Source: Lojkania enalia | Lineage: Eukaryota; Ascomycota; Dothideomycetes; Pleosporales | Direction: 5' to 3' | Length of the DNA stretch: 64,000 nucleotides | Assembly: GCA_010094045.1 (NCBI GenBank) | Contig: ML986706.1 | Location: forward strand, 85,558 to 149,557 | In this document: in pieces, positions 1-9,740 of the stretch | Layout of the letters: each line of letters starts with the position of its first letter | How positions within the stretch are numbered: position 1 is the stretch's first letter | Made by a program: the position numbers and the translations under genes | The notes under the pieces: model-generated | The model's database searches: none | What the model was told of the DNA's origin: nothing | What the model saw: the letters and a program-made list of their open reading frames with translations, nothing else

Positions 1-3000
1 CAAGAAGGCGACTCTGAATCTGACGAAGAAGATGGAGAGGAGGAAGATCTGGGCGTGATGGGGTTCTTGGCGCCTAGTGAGATTAAAAAGATGAAGGAAG
101 CCGCAAAGGCCGTCATGCAGGACAATGATAAGGCGGCCGGCGAGGATACACCCAAGGCTAACGGTATTAATGGACACCAGGATCAAGCCGACGCAGAAGT
201 GGATAAAGAGATACTTGTTGCCAATGGAGAAGTAGAAGCTGAGCCAAAGATCGAAGTCCACCATGTCGGCGATAAACATGATGCTGTTCCCGAGCCTACG
301 ATCGAAGTGTTGGATTCCGAGTCAGTGGAGAAAAGTGCTACCGAAAAGTTGATTGCACGAAGTAGATCTCGTCATACTTCATCACCTCCACGGACAGAGA
401 TCCCATCATTACTTCGAGGAACGCTTCGAGAATACCAGCATGATGGACTTGACTGGCTTGTCAATCTGTATGACTCCGAAACAAATGGAATTTTGGCCGA
501 CGAGATGGGTCTTGGCAAAACTATACAGACTATATCACTTCTCGCTTATATTGCCGTCCATCGAGGAGTATGGGGTCCGCATCTCGTCGTTGTGCCTACT
601 AGTGTCATGCTCAACTGGGAGATGGAATTCAAGAAGTGGTGCCCTGGTTTCCGGGTTTTGACATATTACGGAGATATCAATGAACGCAAAAGGAAACGAA
701 CGGGTTGGCGTACGACTAGGAAAGACATGATCAACGTTGTAATTACATCGTACCAACTCATTCTGCAAGATGCGGCAGCATTCAAAATGAGACCCTGGGA
801 GTACCTCATACTGGACGAAGCGCACAACATCAAGAACTTCAAGTCTCAACGGTGGCAAACGATGTTGAATCTCAGAACTGAGAGGCGGTTGTTGCTGACA
901 GGAACGCCGCTACAGAACAATATTGATGAGCTCTGGTCGTTACTCTACTTCCTGATGCCTGCTGGTTTCGCAGGAGAGGGTCGCATCGCCGGGCTTGAGG
1001 AGTTCACTATGGCTTTGAAGAACCCAACGTCACAGATCCTGGAACAAGGCCGGCAGCAGCTCGATGCCGAGGCACAAAAAATTGTCAAAAAGCTTCATGA
1101 GGTTTTACGTCCTTATCTCCTTCGGCGGTTAAAGGCAGATGTTGAGAAGCAGATGCCCGCAAAGTATGAACATGTCGTTTATTGCAAGCTTTCAAAGCGT
1201 CAACGGCAGTTATATGACGGATTTATGGGTCGCGCTTCTACCAAGGAAATACTCGCATCAGGCAACTACATGACCATTATCAACTGCCTGATGTCGCTGC
1301 GCAAGGTCTGTAACCACCCGGATCTCTTCGAGACTAGGGCCATTGTAACTTCAATGGCTATGCCCAAATCTGTAGCTGCGGAATTCGAAATTAAGGACTT
1401 CCTCATTCGGAAACGGCTGCATGAAGACGTAGAGGAGAGAAAGGTTAATTTAGACGCCCTGAATTTGGTATTTGCTCGACGAGAGCAGACATCGATGCTT
1501 CACGCTCGAAGAGCACAGCAGATACGTGCGACTCGACCGCTTGAAGACCTTGTTGAGCGACAGACTCGTCGGCTCAATCCTCCACCTCAGATGGAACCAT
1601 CATCATCGATCAAAGCTGTTCTATCCGCCATGGCCTACAGGCAGAATGTTGCAGTCCGAGACCATCTCCAAAAATGCCTCAATCTAACGCGTTCAAGGAC
1701 GCAGTTTCTACCTATCTATGGGAAGGGTCTGGTCAACCGTTTAACAATAGATTACAATGATTACGCATTTGGAGCACAAGAAGATCGAGAAAAGAAGCCA
1801 ATGCCACACACGCCGCAAATATACAGGATACCCGACCCAATGCGGATGTCGGAACTACCAAAGACATTAGAGCCGGAACGAGAACCCGGAAAGAAGGGGA
1901 AGCTTGGCTTCCGAAACCCTTTTAGTCCGCGACTCGCTTCGCAGTGGTACCAGAGGCAAATCTCGCTTTTCCCAATTCTGGTGCCGACTCTTGAGCAGCG
2001 AGCGGATATTCTTGATCCGATCGTCACTAGGTTCAGTTGTGTAACACCAGCCGTTGCTGCGGACGATGTTGCTCAACTAGCCTTATCTAAGCGTGGTGTG
2101 GAATTGGTTCGGTCGTCCCAGATGGCAAACACTCGCGATCCTTTCCACGAACCTCGAATTCGTCAGTCAATTGCGTTCCCTGACAAACGGCTTCTGCAGT
2201 ATGATTGCGGCAAGCTTCAGCGTCTTGCTATATTGCTCCGAGATCTGCAAGCAGGCGGCCATCGCGCGCTCATATTTACCCAGATGACTAAGGTCCTTGA
2301 TATCTTAGAGCAGTTCTTGAATATTCACGGCCATCGGTATTTGCGTCTGGATGGTGCCACGAAAGTTGAACATCGACAAATTTTGACGGACAGGTTCAAC
2401 AAAGACCCCCGCATTTTATGCTTCATCCTCTCATCACGGTCTGGTGGTCTCGGTATCAACTTGACGGGCGCTGACACTGTTATCTTCTATGACCTGGACT
2501 GGAACCCTGCAATGGACAAGCAATGTCAAGACCGCAGTCACCGCATTGGCCAGACTCGTGACGTACACATCTACAAGTTTGTATCTGAGTATACAATCGA
2601 AGCCAATATCCTGCGCAAGTCAAACCAGAAGCGGCTATTGGATGATGTTATTATTCAGAGGGGTGACTTCACGACAGACTATTTCAATAAGGTGACATGG
2701 CGTGATGCACTTGAAGATGAACCTGTTGACGAGGCTGGCGCGGCCATGGACCGTGTTCTTGGCGAAAAGGCGGGTCTGTTGGGCGATGCAAAGGTCATGC
2801 GAGCCGTCGAGGACACCGAAGATCAGAATGCAGCTACGATTGCGCAGAAGGAGATTGTCGATGAGATCCACGATGATCAGGTTGACTTCAATGAGAGCTC
2901 TACGAATACGCCGGCTAATGCCGCGACTAGGGCTGCTTCTGAAGAAGCCGATCAAGCCAAAGCCGACAACGTAGAGATGCAACACATCGATGAGTATATG

Positions 3001-3117
3001 CTGAAGCGGTTCAGAGACGAGTACGGTCAAGAGCCGTATAAGCCGCCAACCGATCGCCAGAAGAGGTACGCGAAGGGCAAGGAAAAGCATAGAGCGCAGA
3101 AAAAGAGAAGATTCTAA
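1..3117 (+). CDS. swr1: SWR1-complex helicase (Swr1), 3' part, 5'-truncated by window edge
   Basis: Catalytic ATPase of the SWR1 complex, which exchanges H2A for H2A.Z in nucleosomes. The frame is open from base 1, so the start lies outside the window; about 1,038 codons are present against roughly 1,700 in full-length family members. The first visible residues are acidic. The SNF2 N-lobe shows Walker A DEMGLGKT and the DEAH box in YLILDEAHNIKN, then LLTGTPLQNN. An insert of about 300 residues separates the lobes, as is typical of INO80/SWR1 enzymes. The C-lobe has LIFTQMTKVLDILEQF, SGGLGINLTGADTV and DRSHRIGQ. The lysine/arginine-rich tail ends KKRRF. No intron is seen in this part. INO80 is the nearest alternative, but the motif wording and the QRGDFTTDYF segment fit Swr1. 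Confidence 0.95.
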   Translation, partial: QEGDSESDEEDGEEEDLGVMGFLAPSEIKKMKEAAKAVMQDNDKAAGEDTPKANGINGHQDQADAEVDKEILVANGEVEAEPKIEVHHVGDKHDAVPEPTIEVLDSESVEKSATEKLIARSRSRHTSSPPRTEIPSLLRGTLREYQHDGLDWLVNLYDSETNGILADEMGLGKTIQTISLLAYIAVHRGVWGPHLVVVPTSVMLNWEMEFKKWCPGFRVLTYYGDINERKRKRTGWRTTRKDMINVVITSYQLILQDAAAFKMRPWEYLILDEAHNIKNFKSQRWQTMLNLRTERRLLLTGTPLQNNIDELWSLLYFLMPAGFAGEGRIAGLEEFTMALKNPTSQILEQGRQQLDAEAQKIVKKLHEVLRPYLLRRLKADVEKQMPAKYEHVVYCKLSKRQRQLYDGFMGRASTKEILASGNYMTIINCLMSLRKVCNHPDLFETRAIVTSMAMPKSVAAEFEIKDFLIRKRLHEDVEERKVNLDALNLVFARREQTSMLHARRAQQIRATRPLEDLVERQTRRLNPPPQMEPSSSIKAVLSAMAYRQNVAVRDHLQKCLNLTRSRTQFLPIYGKGLVNRLTIDYNDYAFGAQEDREKKPMPHTPQIYRIPDPMRMSELPKTLEPEREPGKKGKLGFRNPFSPRLASQWYQRQISLFPILVPTLEQRADILDPIVTRFSCVTPAVAADDVAQLALSKRGVELVRSSQMANTRDPFHEPRIRQSIAFPDKRLLQYDCGKLQRLAILLRDLQAGGHRALIFTQMTKVLDILEQFLNIHGHRYLRLDGATKVEHRQILTDRFNKDPRILCFILSSRSGGLGINLTGADTVIFYDLDWNPAMDKQCQDRSHRIGQTRDVHIYKFVSEYTIEANILRKSNQKRLLDDVIIQRGDFTTDYFNKVTWRDALEDEPVDEAGAAMDRVLGEKAGLLGDAKVMRAVEDTEDQNAATIAQKEIVDEIHDDQVDFNESSTNTPANAATRAASEEADQAKADNVEMQHIDEYMLKRFRDEYGQEPYKPPTDRQKRYAKGKEKHRAQKKRRF

Positions 3118-5491
3118 GCTTTGAGACTACGTCCTAGAAACATGATATTGCAAAAACGGAATGAATACAAGATTTTATCCAAGCTCCGGTATCTGGGCTG
3201 TGTATTAGTAGGGTTGCATCCATGTGTAATGGTGTTTGGTCATGTTGGATATCTAGTATGGATATGCGACTGCATGTATTATAAGAGGTTTGTGGGGTAT
3301 GCGGGTTCTGTATGAGAGGACGGTGGAGTATGTATTCGTAGTGTTAGGATATAATGATGAAAAGTGAGGAAGAGGGTTTTCTGGTGATTTGTCATGGATC
3401 ATGAGTGATGGGTGACGACTTACTATGAAGGGCATCTGGTGTTGAGATAAGCAGGGAAGTGAGATGGTCTATGACCGTTTCGGGGACCTAGAATGTGGGA
3501 CGATGTGGAGCGAAGGGAAGTGAGGGTGTATTGCAGATGGTAACTACACAGAAATCCTTGTAATAATCGCCGGCTAGAACAGTGTCAAGACTGTTTCAGT
3601 GAAATCAATCAATGGAATCATTTGTCCTACCATCATTGCTACCCACTGTACGCAGTGCAAGTTCCACCGACCTGTCGAAAGCGCCTCCATACTCGTAGAT
3701 GGGCATCCAAGATCCCACGGAATTCCTCTAGGGGGGCTTTCGGTCGTAGTATATTGAAGGAGCAGAAGACCTGTGCAACTAAAACATTCTTTCGCAAGAG
3801 AACTATGAAAGCACCCTCAAACAGACTGAACATGTCACATGAGCAATCAGGCCACACGATCCCCATACAGGAATCCCTCACCGGTATTCCCACACAACCC
3901 ACGCTTTCATTGACCCCTCTTTCGCACCCGCTCCACCCCATTCGCAGCAATCCATGGCGAATATAAAGCTATTAGCTGCACAGACATCACCCGAAAAGAA
4001 CTATGTACCATATTTAGAAATATCATCCCGCCCTTGCTCGTAACCGTTTGCAATGACTCCTCGTCATAATGGTGGCAATGTGAGCCCACGAATCGTGATA
4101 GGGTCGATATGGACACATAGCTAGGTTTAGTCTACATGGAATAAAGACGGTGAATGCTATACTGTATTTGGAGGTTTGGCTCCGGGCTGGGGTGGTCTCG
4201 GAAGCCGAATGGGAAAAGGAATCGACATTTGGATGCTAATGATTGCTATGTAGTGGGGGGAACAGGCGGTTTGATACGAGGGAGCGAGTGGGTTATGAGC
4301 TAAATATGATGCCATAGGACCTGATCTTAGGTATATTGGCTGCAGATGTGGATGGAAAAGAGCGGTGACTTCATTGCATGAAGCCGGGGAATTCTTAGTG
4401 TTGTTGTTTGCTATTTGCGAGCATTATTAGTCTTGCTGCGTATTGTCACATGTAGCAGTTTTTGTCGTGTACGATTATCATTTGCTCACATTCCAGGCCT
4501 TTGGCAGTTCGAGCAACGGTCCGCTGCTAGTGGCAAAATGACAAAATATACACCGGCAGTAAAATGACGGCAGATTGAGGAAAGGATTCCCCGCATTTCG
4601 TAATGCTTGAGAGGTGTGTATCCAAGATTTTTGCTCATCTGGTCCGAGAAGTGACCGATCATTGCTGCATGCTATGGATGGGAGTACGCCCGCTAACCAG
4701 AAGTGGAGGCCTGTGGATGACTGAGGTTAATCGATAGTCCCTTAGTGGTTGAGCTGGCCATTGTCAGGTTGTGTATTAGACGCGAGGACGCAAGAAGCAC
4801 ACGGTGGACGCAATAAGGACAGCAAACTCGGTGCAATTACTCGATACTGTGCCGAGAAGCCGACATCGTGTTCGCTAGCAACATCAGTGGGGAGTATGGA
4901 GGCCTCAGTTAGGCGTGTGTGTGTGCCTAGAATCAATAGTTTGCATTCGTATCCAGCAGCAGGATTTCAGTTACATTGAGCATGATTATGACACCGTCCC
5001 ATAAGCCGAGCTTATAGTGCGAAGAATTGCATTGACTAGTAAAGCTGAAGGTAGCGGGGTGTGCCGGCAGTCGCGATGCTTGCATGGTGTTTCGAGATAA
5101 CCATAGGACGGGAAAACCTGGTTCTCGGTCGTGCAATACCCAGGCCAAGCTGTCAGATTTCTGCAGTGCGCAAAAAGGCGACAACCATCTCCCGCGATGG
5201 CATCCCTAAACTGTTCTAGTGCAATTCCATCGCTGCATGTCAGCAAGGTTCAGTGCATCGGCGGGACGGATTCGGTGGGTGGCTGCCTATGGCCCACCGC
5301 CGGGCTGCGAGGATCGCGAGAATAATGAATAATGAGCAATGAGCAGAACAGCATCGGGCTTCAGAGCAGCTCTCCCACTTCCTCTATCAGCCACATTGAG
5401 GCTAGGGCTGCGAAAGGCGGAGGCTTCACATCAGGAGTGATTAGCGATATCCAGTCTGCTGTTAGTCGGGAATAAGTCAAGAATAGACCCA

Positions 5492-5510
5492 CGGCTGGAG
5501 GGTCCAGCCG
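5492..5510. repeat. Perfect short inverted repeat
   Basis: CGGCTGGA, then GGG, then TCCAGCCG: 8-bp arms and a 3-nt loop. It lies about 870 nt upstream of the secreted-protein start codon. It may be a palindromic factor-binding site or chance; no T-run follows it. Confidence 0.35.
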
Positions 5511-6153
5511 AAAGATGGTTGCGAATGGCGACAGCGCCGAAGCCTCCGACGCACGTGCAGTGAATGTCTCAACGTCGGCGATGGCAGGGTCGCAACGCGA
5601 GGTGAAGTGTGTGGGTATGTGGTGTGGAGGTGGCTCCCTATGTCATCGCTGAACAAAGAGAAAAACTAGGGGGGCTTAACTATATTGGGATGGTGGATGC
5701 TGGATACGGTATAGCGCTGCTCAGGCGTCCCAAAAATAGCTGCTCGGATCTCAGCCGGATTCACCGACCACGAGACAACAACGAGCGTTGACTGTAACGA
5801 CGCCAGTCACTCCATGCAACCGCCGCTCGCCCACCAGCCACTTCCGCATCGACAAATCATCTTCCTAGTGACCGCTTCGAGTAGTGGCACTAGCCTCTCT
5901 TGCTCAGCAGACAAAGACCGCTGTCCCATTCTTAGCACCCCTGCCCAGCCACCACATGTCGGTAGGGCTGTGCCGAATTACCCTTCTCAGCTAACCACGC
6001 TATCGAGTCACCGTATTCTCCAGCATGTTGCCTCGCAAAGGCAACGTTCCGAGCATGGCGGGTCACGGTGACTCTGCGCTCACCACTCACTGACAAACAT
6101 GTGCTGCTAAGTTTATCAGCCGTAGAATCTTGTGGACGTTTAGCAGACTCGAG

Positions 6154-6160
6154 CTATAAA
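6154..6160 (+). promoter_or_regulatory. TATA box of the secreted Ser/Thr/Pro-rich protein gene
   Basis: CTATAAA lies 217 nt upstream of the ATG at 6377. A pyrimidine-rich stretch and a CCAAT in an A/T-rich context follow, as expected of a strong fungal promoter with a leader of roughly 190 nt. Confidence 0.5.
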
Positions 6161-6376
6161 GCGAGATAGCCTCCACCGCACTATCGGATTCCTCATTAGC
6201 ATCCAATAAATCAATATTTCCTTAGCACATTCGCTACTTTCTTATTATTTCCTTCAACTCAGACATTCGTTTCTCTCAGATCACATCTCAGTCCATCACT
6301 TGAGTGCAGTCTTTAGAGAACCTATATCTATCCCAAACCCAACATACTATCAAGCATCAGACAACAGCAAATCAAT

Positions 6377-7570
6377 ATGCGATCAGTCTCCGTTGCTGTC
6401 GCTGCTTTCCTCGGCGCCGCTGCCGCCAACCCTATGGAATGGCCTCGTGGTAACTATGATTACGGTTACCACCCATATCCAACTGGGGGCTCGTCATCGT
6501 CATCCTCCGAATCGTCCACATACACCCCATCTTCCTCGTTGTCAGCTTCATCTTCGTCCTCCGTCTATTATCCCTCATACTCGACATCTTCCGCGTCCTC
6601 ATCATCATCCTCTTCCTCCATCTACTACCCGCCGTACTCCGCATCTCTCTCAAGCTCTGGTACCGGCTATGTTCCGTCGTCCACGAAGAAGACTGACTAC
6701 CCGCACTCGACTCCATCTTCGAAGCCGACTCGTCCTCCGTATTCCACGGACTACCCCACCGGTCCTACTGGTGTGACGACCAAGCCTCCACACCCAACTA
6801 CTGAGACCGAGGTCATCACTACTATCACCACTGAGACGGTCTGCCCGGTCACCTATACTTATGGAACACACGTGGTCACCTCGACTACCACAAGCACAAT
6901 CACTTACACTACCTGCAAGTCCGGATGCCATCACAAGCCGACACCCTCATCATACCCAACTGGCCCGGTCACCGTCCCAACGACTGTTACAAAGACCACC
7001 TACACCTGGGTGCCTTGCTCTACGCCCGTTGGCCACAATGGTCCCTCGACCGTCTACTCGACCTACCTCACTCCGTCTTACTACCCAACTACTTATGTCA
7101 CCACCACTGTAATCTACCCGACGCCCGCTACTACGTACGCTCCCTGGCCGCCAGTTTCCACTCCTGTAGCTCCTGAGTCCTGCCCTGCTCCCACCACTGT
7201 CACAGTCACCGAGTCATGCCCTACCCCAGCTACTGTCACTGAGACCGTGACTATTCCTGCTTGCTACCACTGCCATACCAAGACTTACACTGTTACTGAG
7301 TCGGGCACCACGACCTGCATTACCGTGACTATCCCACCGACCAGCATTCCCACGCCTTCTAGCCACTCCGAGGAGACAAAGCCCACTCCTCACTCCTCGA
7401 AGCCCCATTCCTCGAAGCCCACTGGCTATCCGACTGGCAACCCTGAGCCTCACCACTCCACCGGCTATGTCCCATATCCCACCACAAAGGGCCACTCCAG
7501 CATTCCCTACAGCTCTTCGCGTGTTGGGCCCAAGCCGACTGGTGCTCACTACTACGGATGGTCATGGTAA
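6377..7570 (+). CDS. Secreted Ser/Thr/Pro-rich cell-wall-type protein
   Basis: Single-exon gene of 397 residues. Residues 1-17 (MRSVSVAVAAFLGAAAA) are a clear signal peptide. Tyr/Pro and long Ser runs follow (about 30-110), then a Thr/Val/Ile-rich core with threonine-dense segments such as TTTSTITYTTC, and short Cys-containing units (TVTESCPTPATVTETV, ACYHCHTKTY). The last 70 residues are His/Ser/Pro/Lys-rich. The composition predicts heavy O-mannosylation and a place in the wall or the extracellular matrix. It ends HYYGWSW with no hydrophobic GPI tail, so it is probably not GPI-anchored. Codons are strongly C-ending, which suggests high expression, and a TATA box lies upstream. Such low-complexity proteins diverge quickly and no precise family is claimed. 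Confidence 0.85.
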   Translation: MRSVSVAVAAFLGAAAANPMEWPRGNYDYGYHPYPTGGSSSSSSESSTYTPSSSLSASSSSSVYYPSYSTSSASSSSSSSSIYYPPYSASLSSSGTGYVPSSTKKTDYPHSTPSSKPTRPPYSTDYPTGPTGVTTKPPHPTTETEVITTITTETVCPVTYTYGTHVVTSTTTSTITYTTCKSGCHHKPTPSSYPTGPVTVPTTVTKTTYTWVPCSTPVGHNGPSTVYSTYLTPSYYPTTYVTTTVIYPTPATTYAPWPPVSTPVAPESCPAPTTVTVTESCPTPATVTETVTIPACYHCHTKTYTVTESGTTTCITVTIPPTSIPTPSSHSEETKPTPHSSKPHSSKPTGYPTGNPEPHHSTGYVPYPTTKGHSSIPYSSSRVGPKPTGAHYYGWSW

Positions 7571-9170
7571 TTGTAAATAAGAGCGATATAGAACATCAAA
7601 AAGGCGTTGGTACTCTATTAAATTCATGGGAAGCATTCGAGGCAGGCAAAAGGTATAATATTATGGGCTAACGAAACGACTTTCTTTAATTCCCCGGAGC
7701 ATACCATCCATTCCTTAACCTTGCATAGCCTCGGCGTTTTTGGTTATTTGGCTTCATCATGAATTTGTGTACATTGTTCACACATAGATTTTTTGGGTGG
7801 TCCAGCGAATAACCGCTGCATGAATTTTTTGTTAATCTAGTAATACACTTATAATTATCCCACTTATTTACGCTCCTTAACATTATGTGCCTACCTTGAA
7901 TACTCTGGTGGTCAGTTCTAGTAAGATTCGGGATGGCGCGCATGAGATGTAAGGCGACAGATGACTGATCCCGATCTAAGATTAGAGGACCAGAGTTCGT
8001 CATCCAATAGCGCCAAAAGCCCAAAAATCACACAACTCAAACTCAGGGATCGCCACTCGTATAGTCCCACACGTCGTACCAACATAAAAGCCTCACCTAC
8101 CACGTGCACCTGATTCCGTCATCCCGCCTTTCGGCTGTCCTGGAAAGGGAATGTAGTCTTACTTGTTAGCGTTCGCTTCGCTTTCTACATACGGGTCTAC
8201 ATATGAATAAGCGTCGAAATCGCTTGCGCGGCTGTCGCGGATGACTTACATAATGTCTTTGACTCGCAGCCGGAAGAACCACCAGGCAAAAAATTCCAAA
8301 ACTAGGAAAATCACCACGCATGGTGGGTGATCTGTAGTACCGATCTCAAGTACCCGACACACCCGGCAAAGCAGCGGACACACAATCTACACCTAATCAA
8401 ATTTCAACACTATCGACCGCCGAAATAGTGCCCTATCCTCCAGCAGGTCCAGTGCGCTCAGATTCAGCGGCTGATCAGAGATCGACAGGGCACAGCCCCT
8501 CCTGCATGCCTAGTGAACGCCGACGATCCTCCCTCGTGGAACAGCTGTGGAAAGCTTATTCACACGGCGAAGTATGATTTCACCTACTCTATCATACCAT
8601 GCATTATGCCAGGTCAATACTGTAACGTTACAAGTATGAATCTTGTGGGAACGTTATGATTAGGATGGAGGATAACGAGGTATTGAGGGATGGTACAATG
8701 TGGGCTGTCAGCTGTGAACATGAATGAAAAACCAGTCAGGCGGCTATGATAATTGAACGTAGGGCGCAGTAGGTGCATCGAGTGCGAAGACCTGAATACT
8801 GAATGCTGAATACTCAGCTTATGGTCGGGAGTTTGGCGTTCCGGATGATTGTGGCGAAGGAACTTCAGCTGACGCCACCGTTATGATGAAGCAAGATGCA
8901 CCGCCACACGGTTCTTGCACGACAGGGCTAAGGTTTATAGTTGTCCGTCGCGCTCTTCTTTATTAGGTGGGCCAATTCCAAACTATTCTAGAGAAATTTG
9001 AGATCTTGCAGTTCACTTGTCGGCCTCAAAAAATCCTGTGCAAGCGCCGACCCCTTCCGTTTCTCCCTCTACAAGATCACGCTTAGCTTCCTCCAGTCGT
9101 ACTTCACCAGCTATCTATACAACCCGCCCAAAGCCCATCAACTTCCATCTCAAACATCCCAGCTCTACCC
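7571..9170. other. Intergenic, 1.6 kb
   Basis: Between the 3' ends of the convergent secreted-protein and PEBP genes. Only short unsupported ORFs are seen. Confidence 0.55.
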
Positions 9171-9740
9171 CTACTCCTCCATCCACCCATCGCCCACCCC
9201 CCTCATCCAATTAACCCCCACAAGCTGCAATCCTCTCCCCTCCACAAACTCCTCAGCCCCAAACCCCCTCCTCTCAACAAATTCCTCCCCGCCCACATCT
9301 TCCCTTCTAATCGCCACCCCCTCCGGCTCCCTAAACACCAAGAACAAATACCGATGCGGGCCCGACTCATCCTTAGGCCCCGGCGCCAAATACCTCGTCA
9401 GCGTGACGCCCGAGTCCAAAGTCCCCTGCCCCTCTGAGGCGGAGGGCTTAACACGCGCAACAACCCAGTGACGCCAGAAGGCGAACTTCGGATCCTCGGG
9501 CGTCGGCGCGTCCGGATCGAGCATCATGAACGTGTAGCCCGCGGAGGCGTCGCCGGAGAAGGCTACGTTTGGTGCAATGGCGACTTCGCTAACGCGGGCG
9601 AGATCTCCCGGGTTGATGGACTTATTGGGGTATGTGATTGAGACGGTTGTGCTGGGGGTGAAGTCCTCTGGGATGAGTTTTGAAGGGAGGAGAGAAGCTT
9701 GGCGGAGGGAAGCTAGGAGGGTGGAGTGCTCTGGGGACAT
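9171..9740 (-). CDS. Phosphatidylethanolamine-binding (PEBP) family protein, TFS1-like
   Basis: Single exon, 189 residues, the usual PEBP length. The two PEBP signatures are present: DPDAPTPEDPKFAFWRHWVV (about residues 73-92) and GPHRYLFLVFREPEG (about 126-140). The tail LQLVGVNWMRGVGDGWMEE matches the conserved end of fungal members. Yeast TFS1 inhibits carboxypeptidase Y and modulates Ras signalling; whether this copy does so is inference. No signal peptide, so probably cytosolic. The stretch around 147-168 (GGEEFVERRGFGAEEFVEGR) holds a near-duplicated EEFVE motif, perhaps a small local duplication. Confidence 0.92.
   Translation of the reverse strand: MSPEHSTLLASLRQASLLPSKLIPEDFTPSTTVSITYPNKSINPGDLARVSEVAIAPNVAFSGDASAGYTFMMLDPDAPTPEDPKFAFWRHWVVARVKPSASEGQGTLDSGVTLTRYLAPGPKDESGPHRYLFLVFREPEGVAIRREDVGGEEFVERRGFGAEEFVEGRGLQLVGVNWMRGVGDGWMEE

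Larger units (their letters stand above)
3118..6376. other. Intergenic, 3.3 kb
   Basis: No supportable gene. The left part is presumably the swr1 3' flank and the right part the promoter of the secreted protein that starts at 6377. Open frames here are short and have no recognisable protein signal. A perfect hairpin sits at 5492-5510 (8-bp arms, 3-nt loop). Confidence 0.6.
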
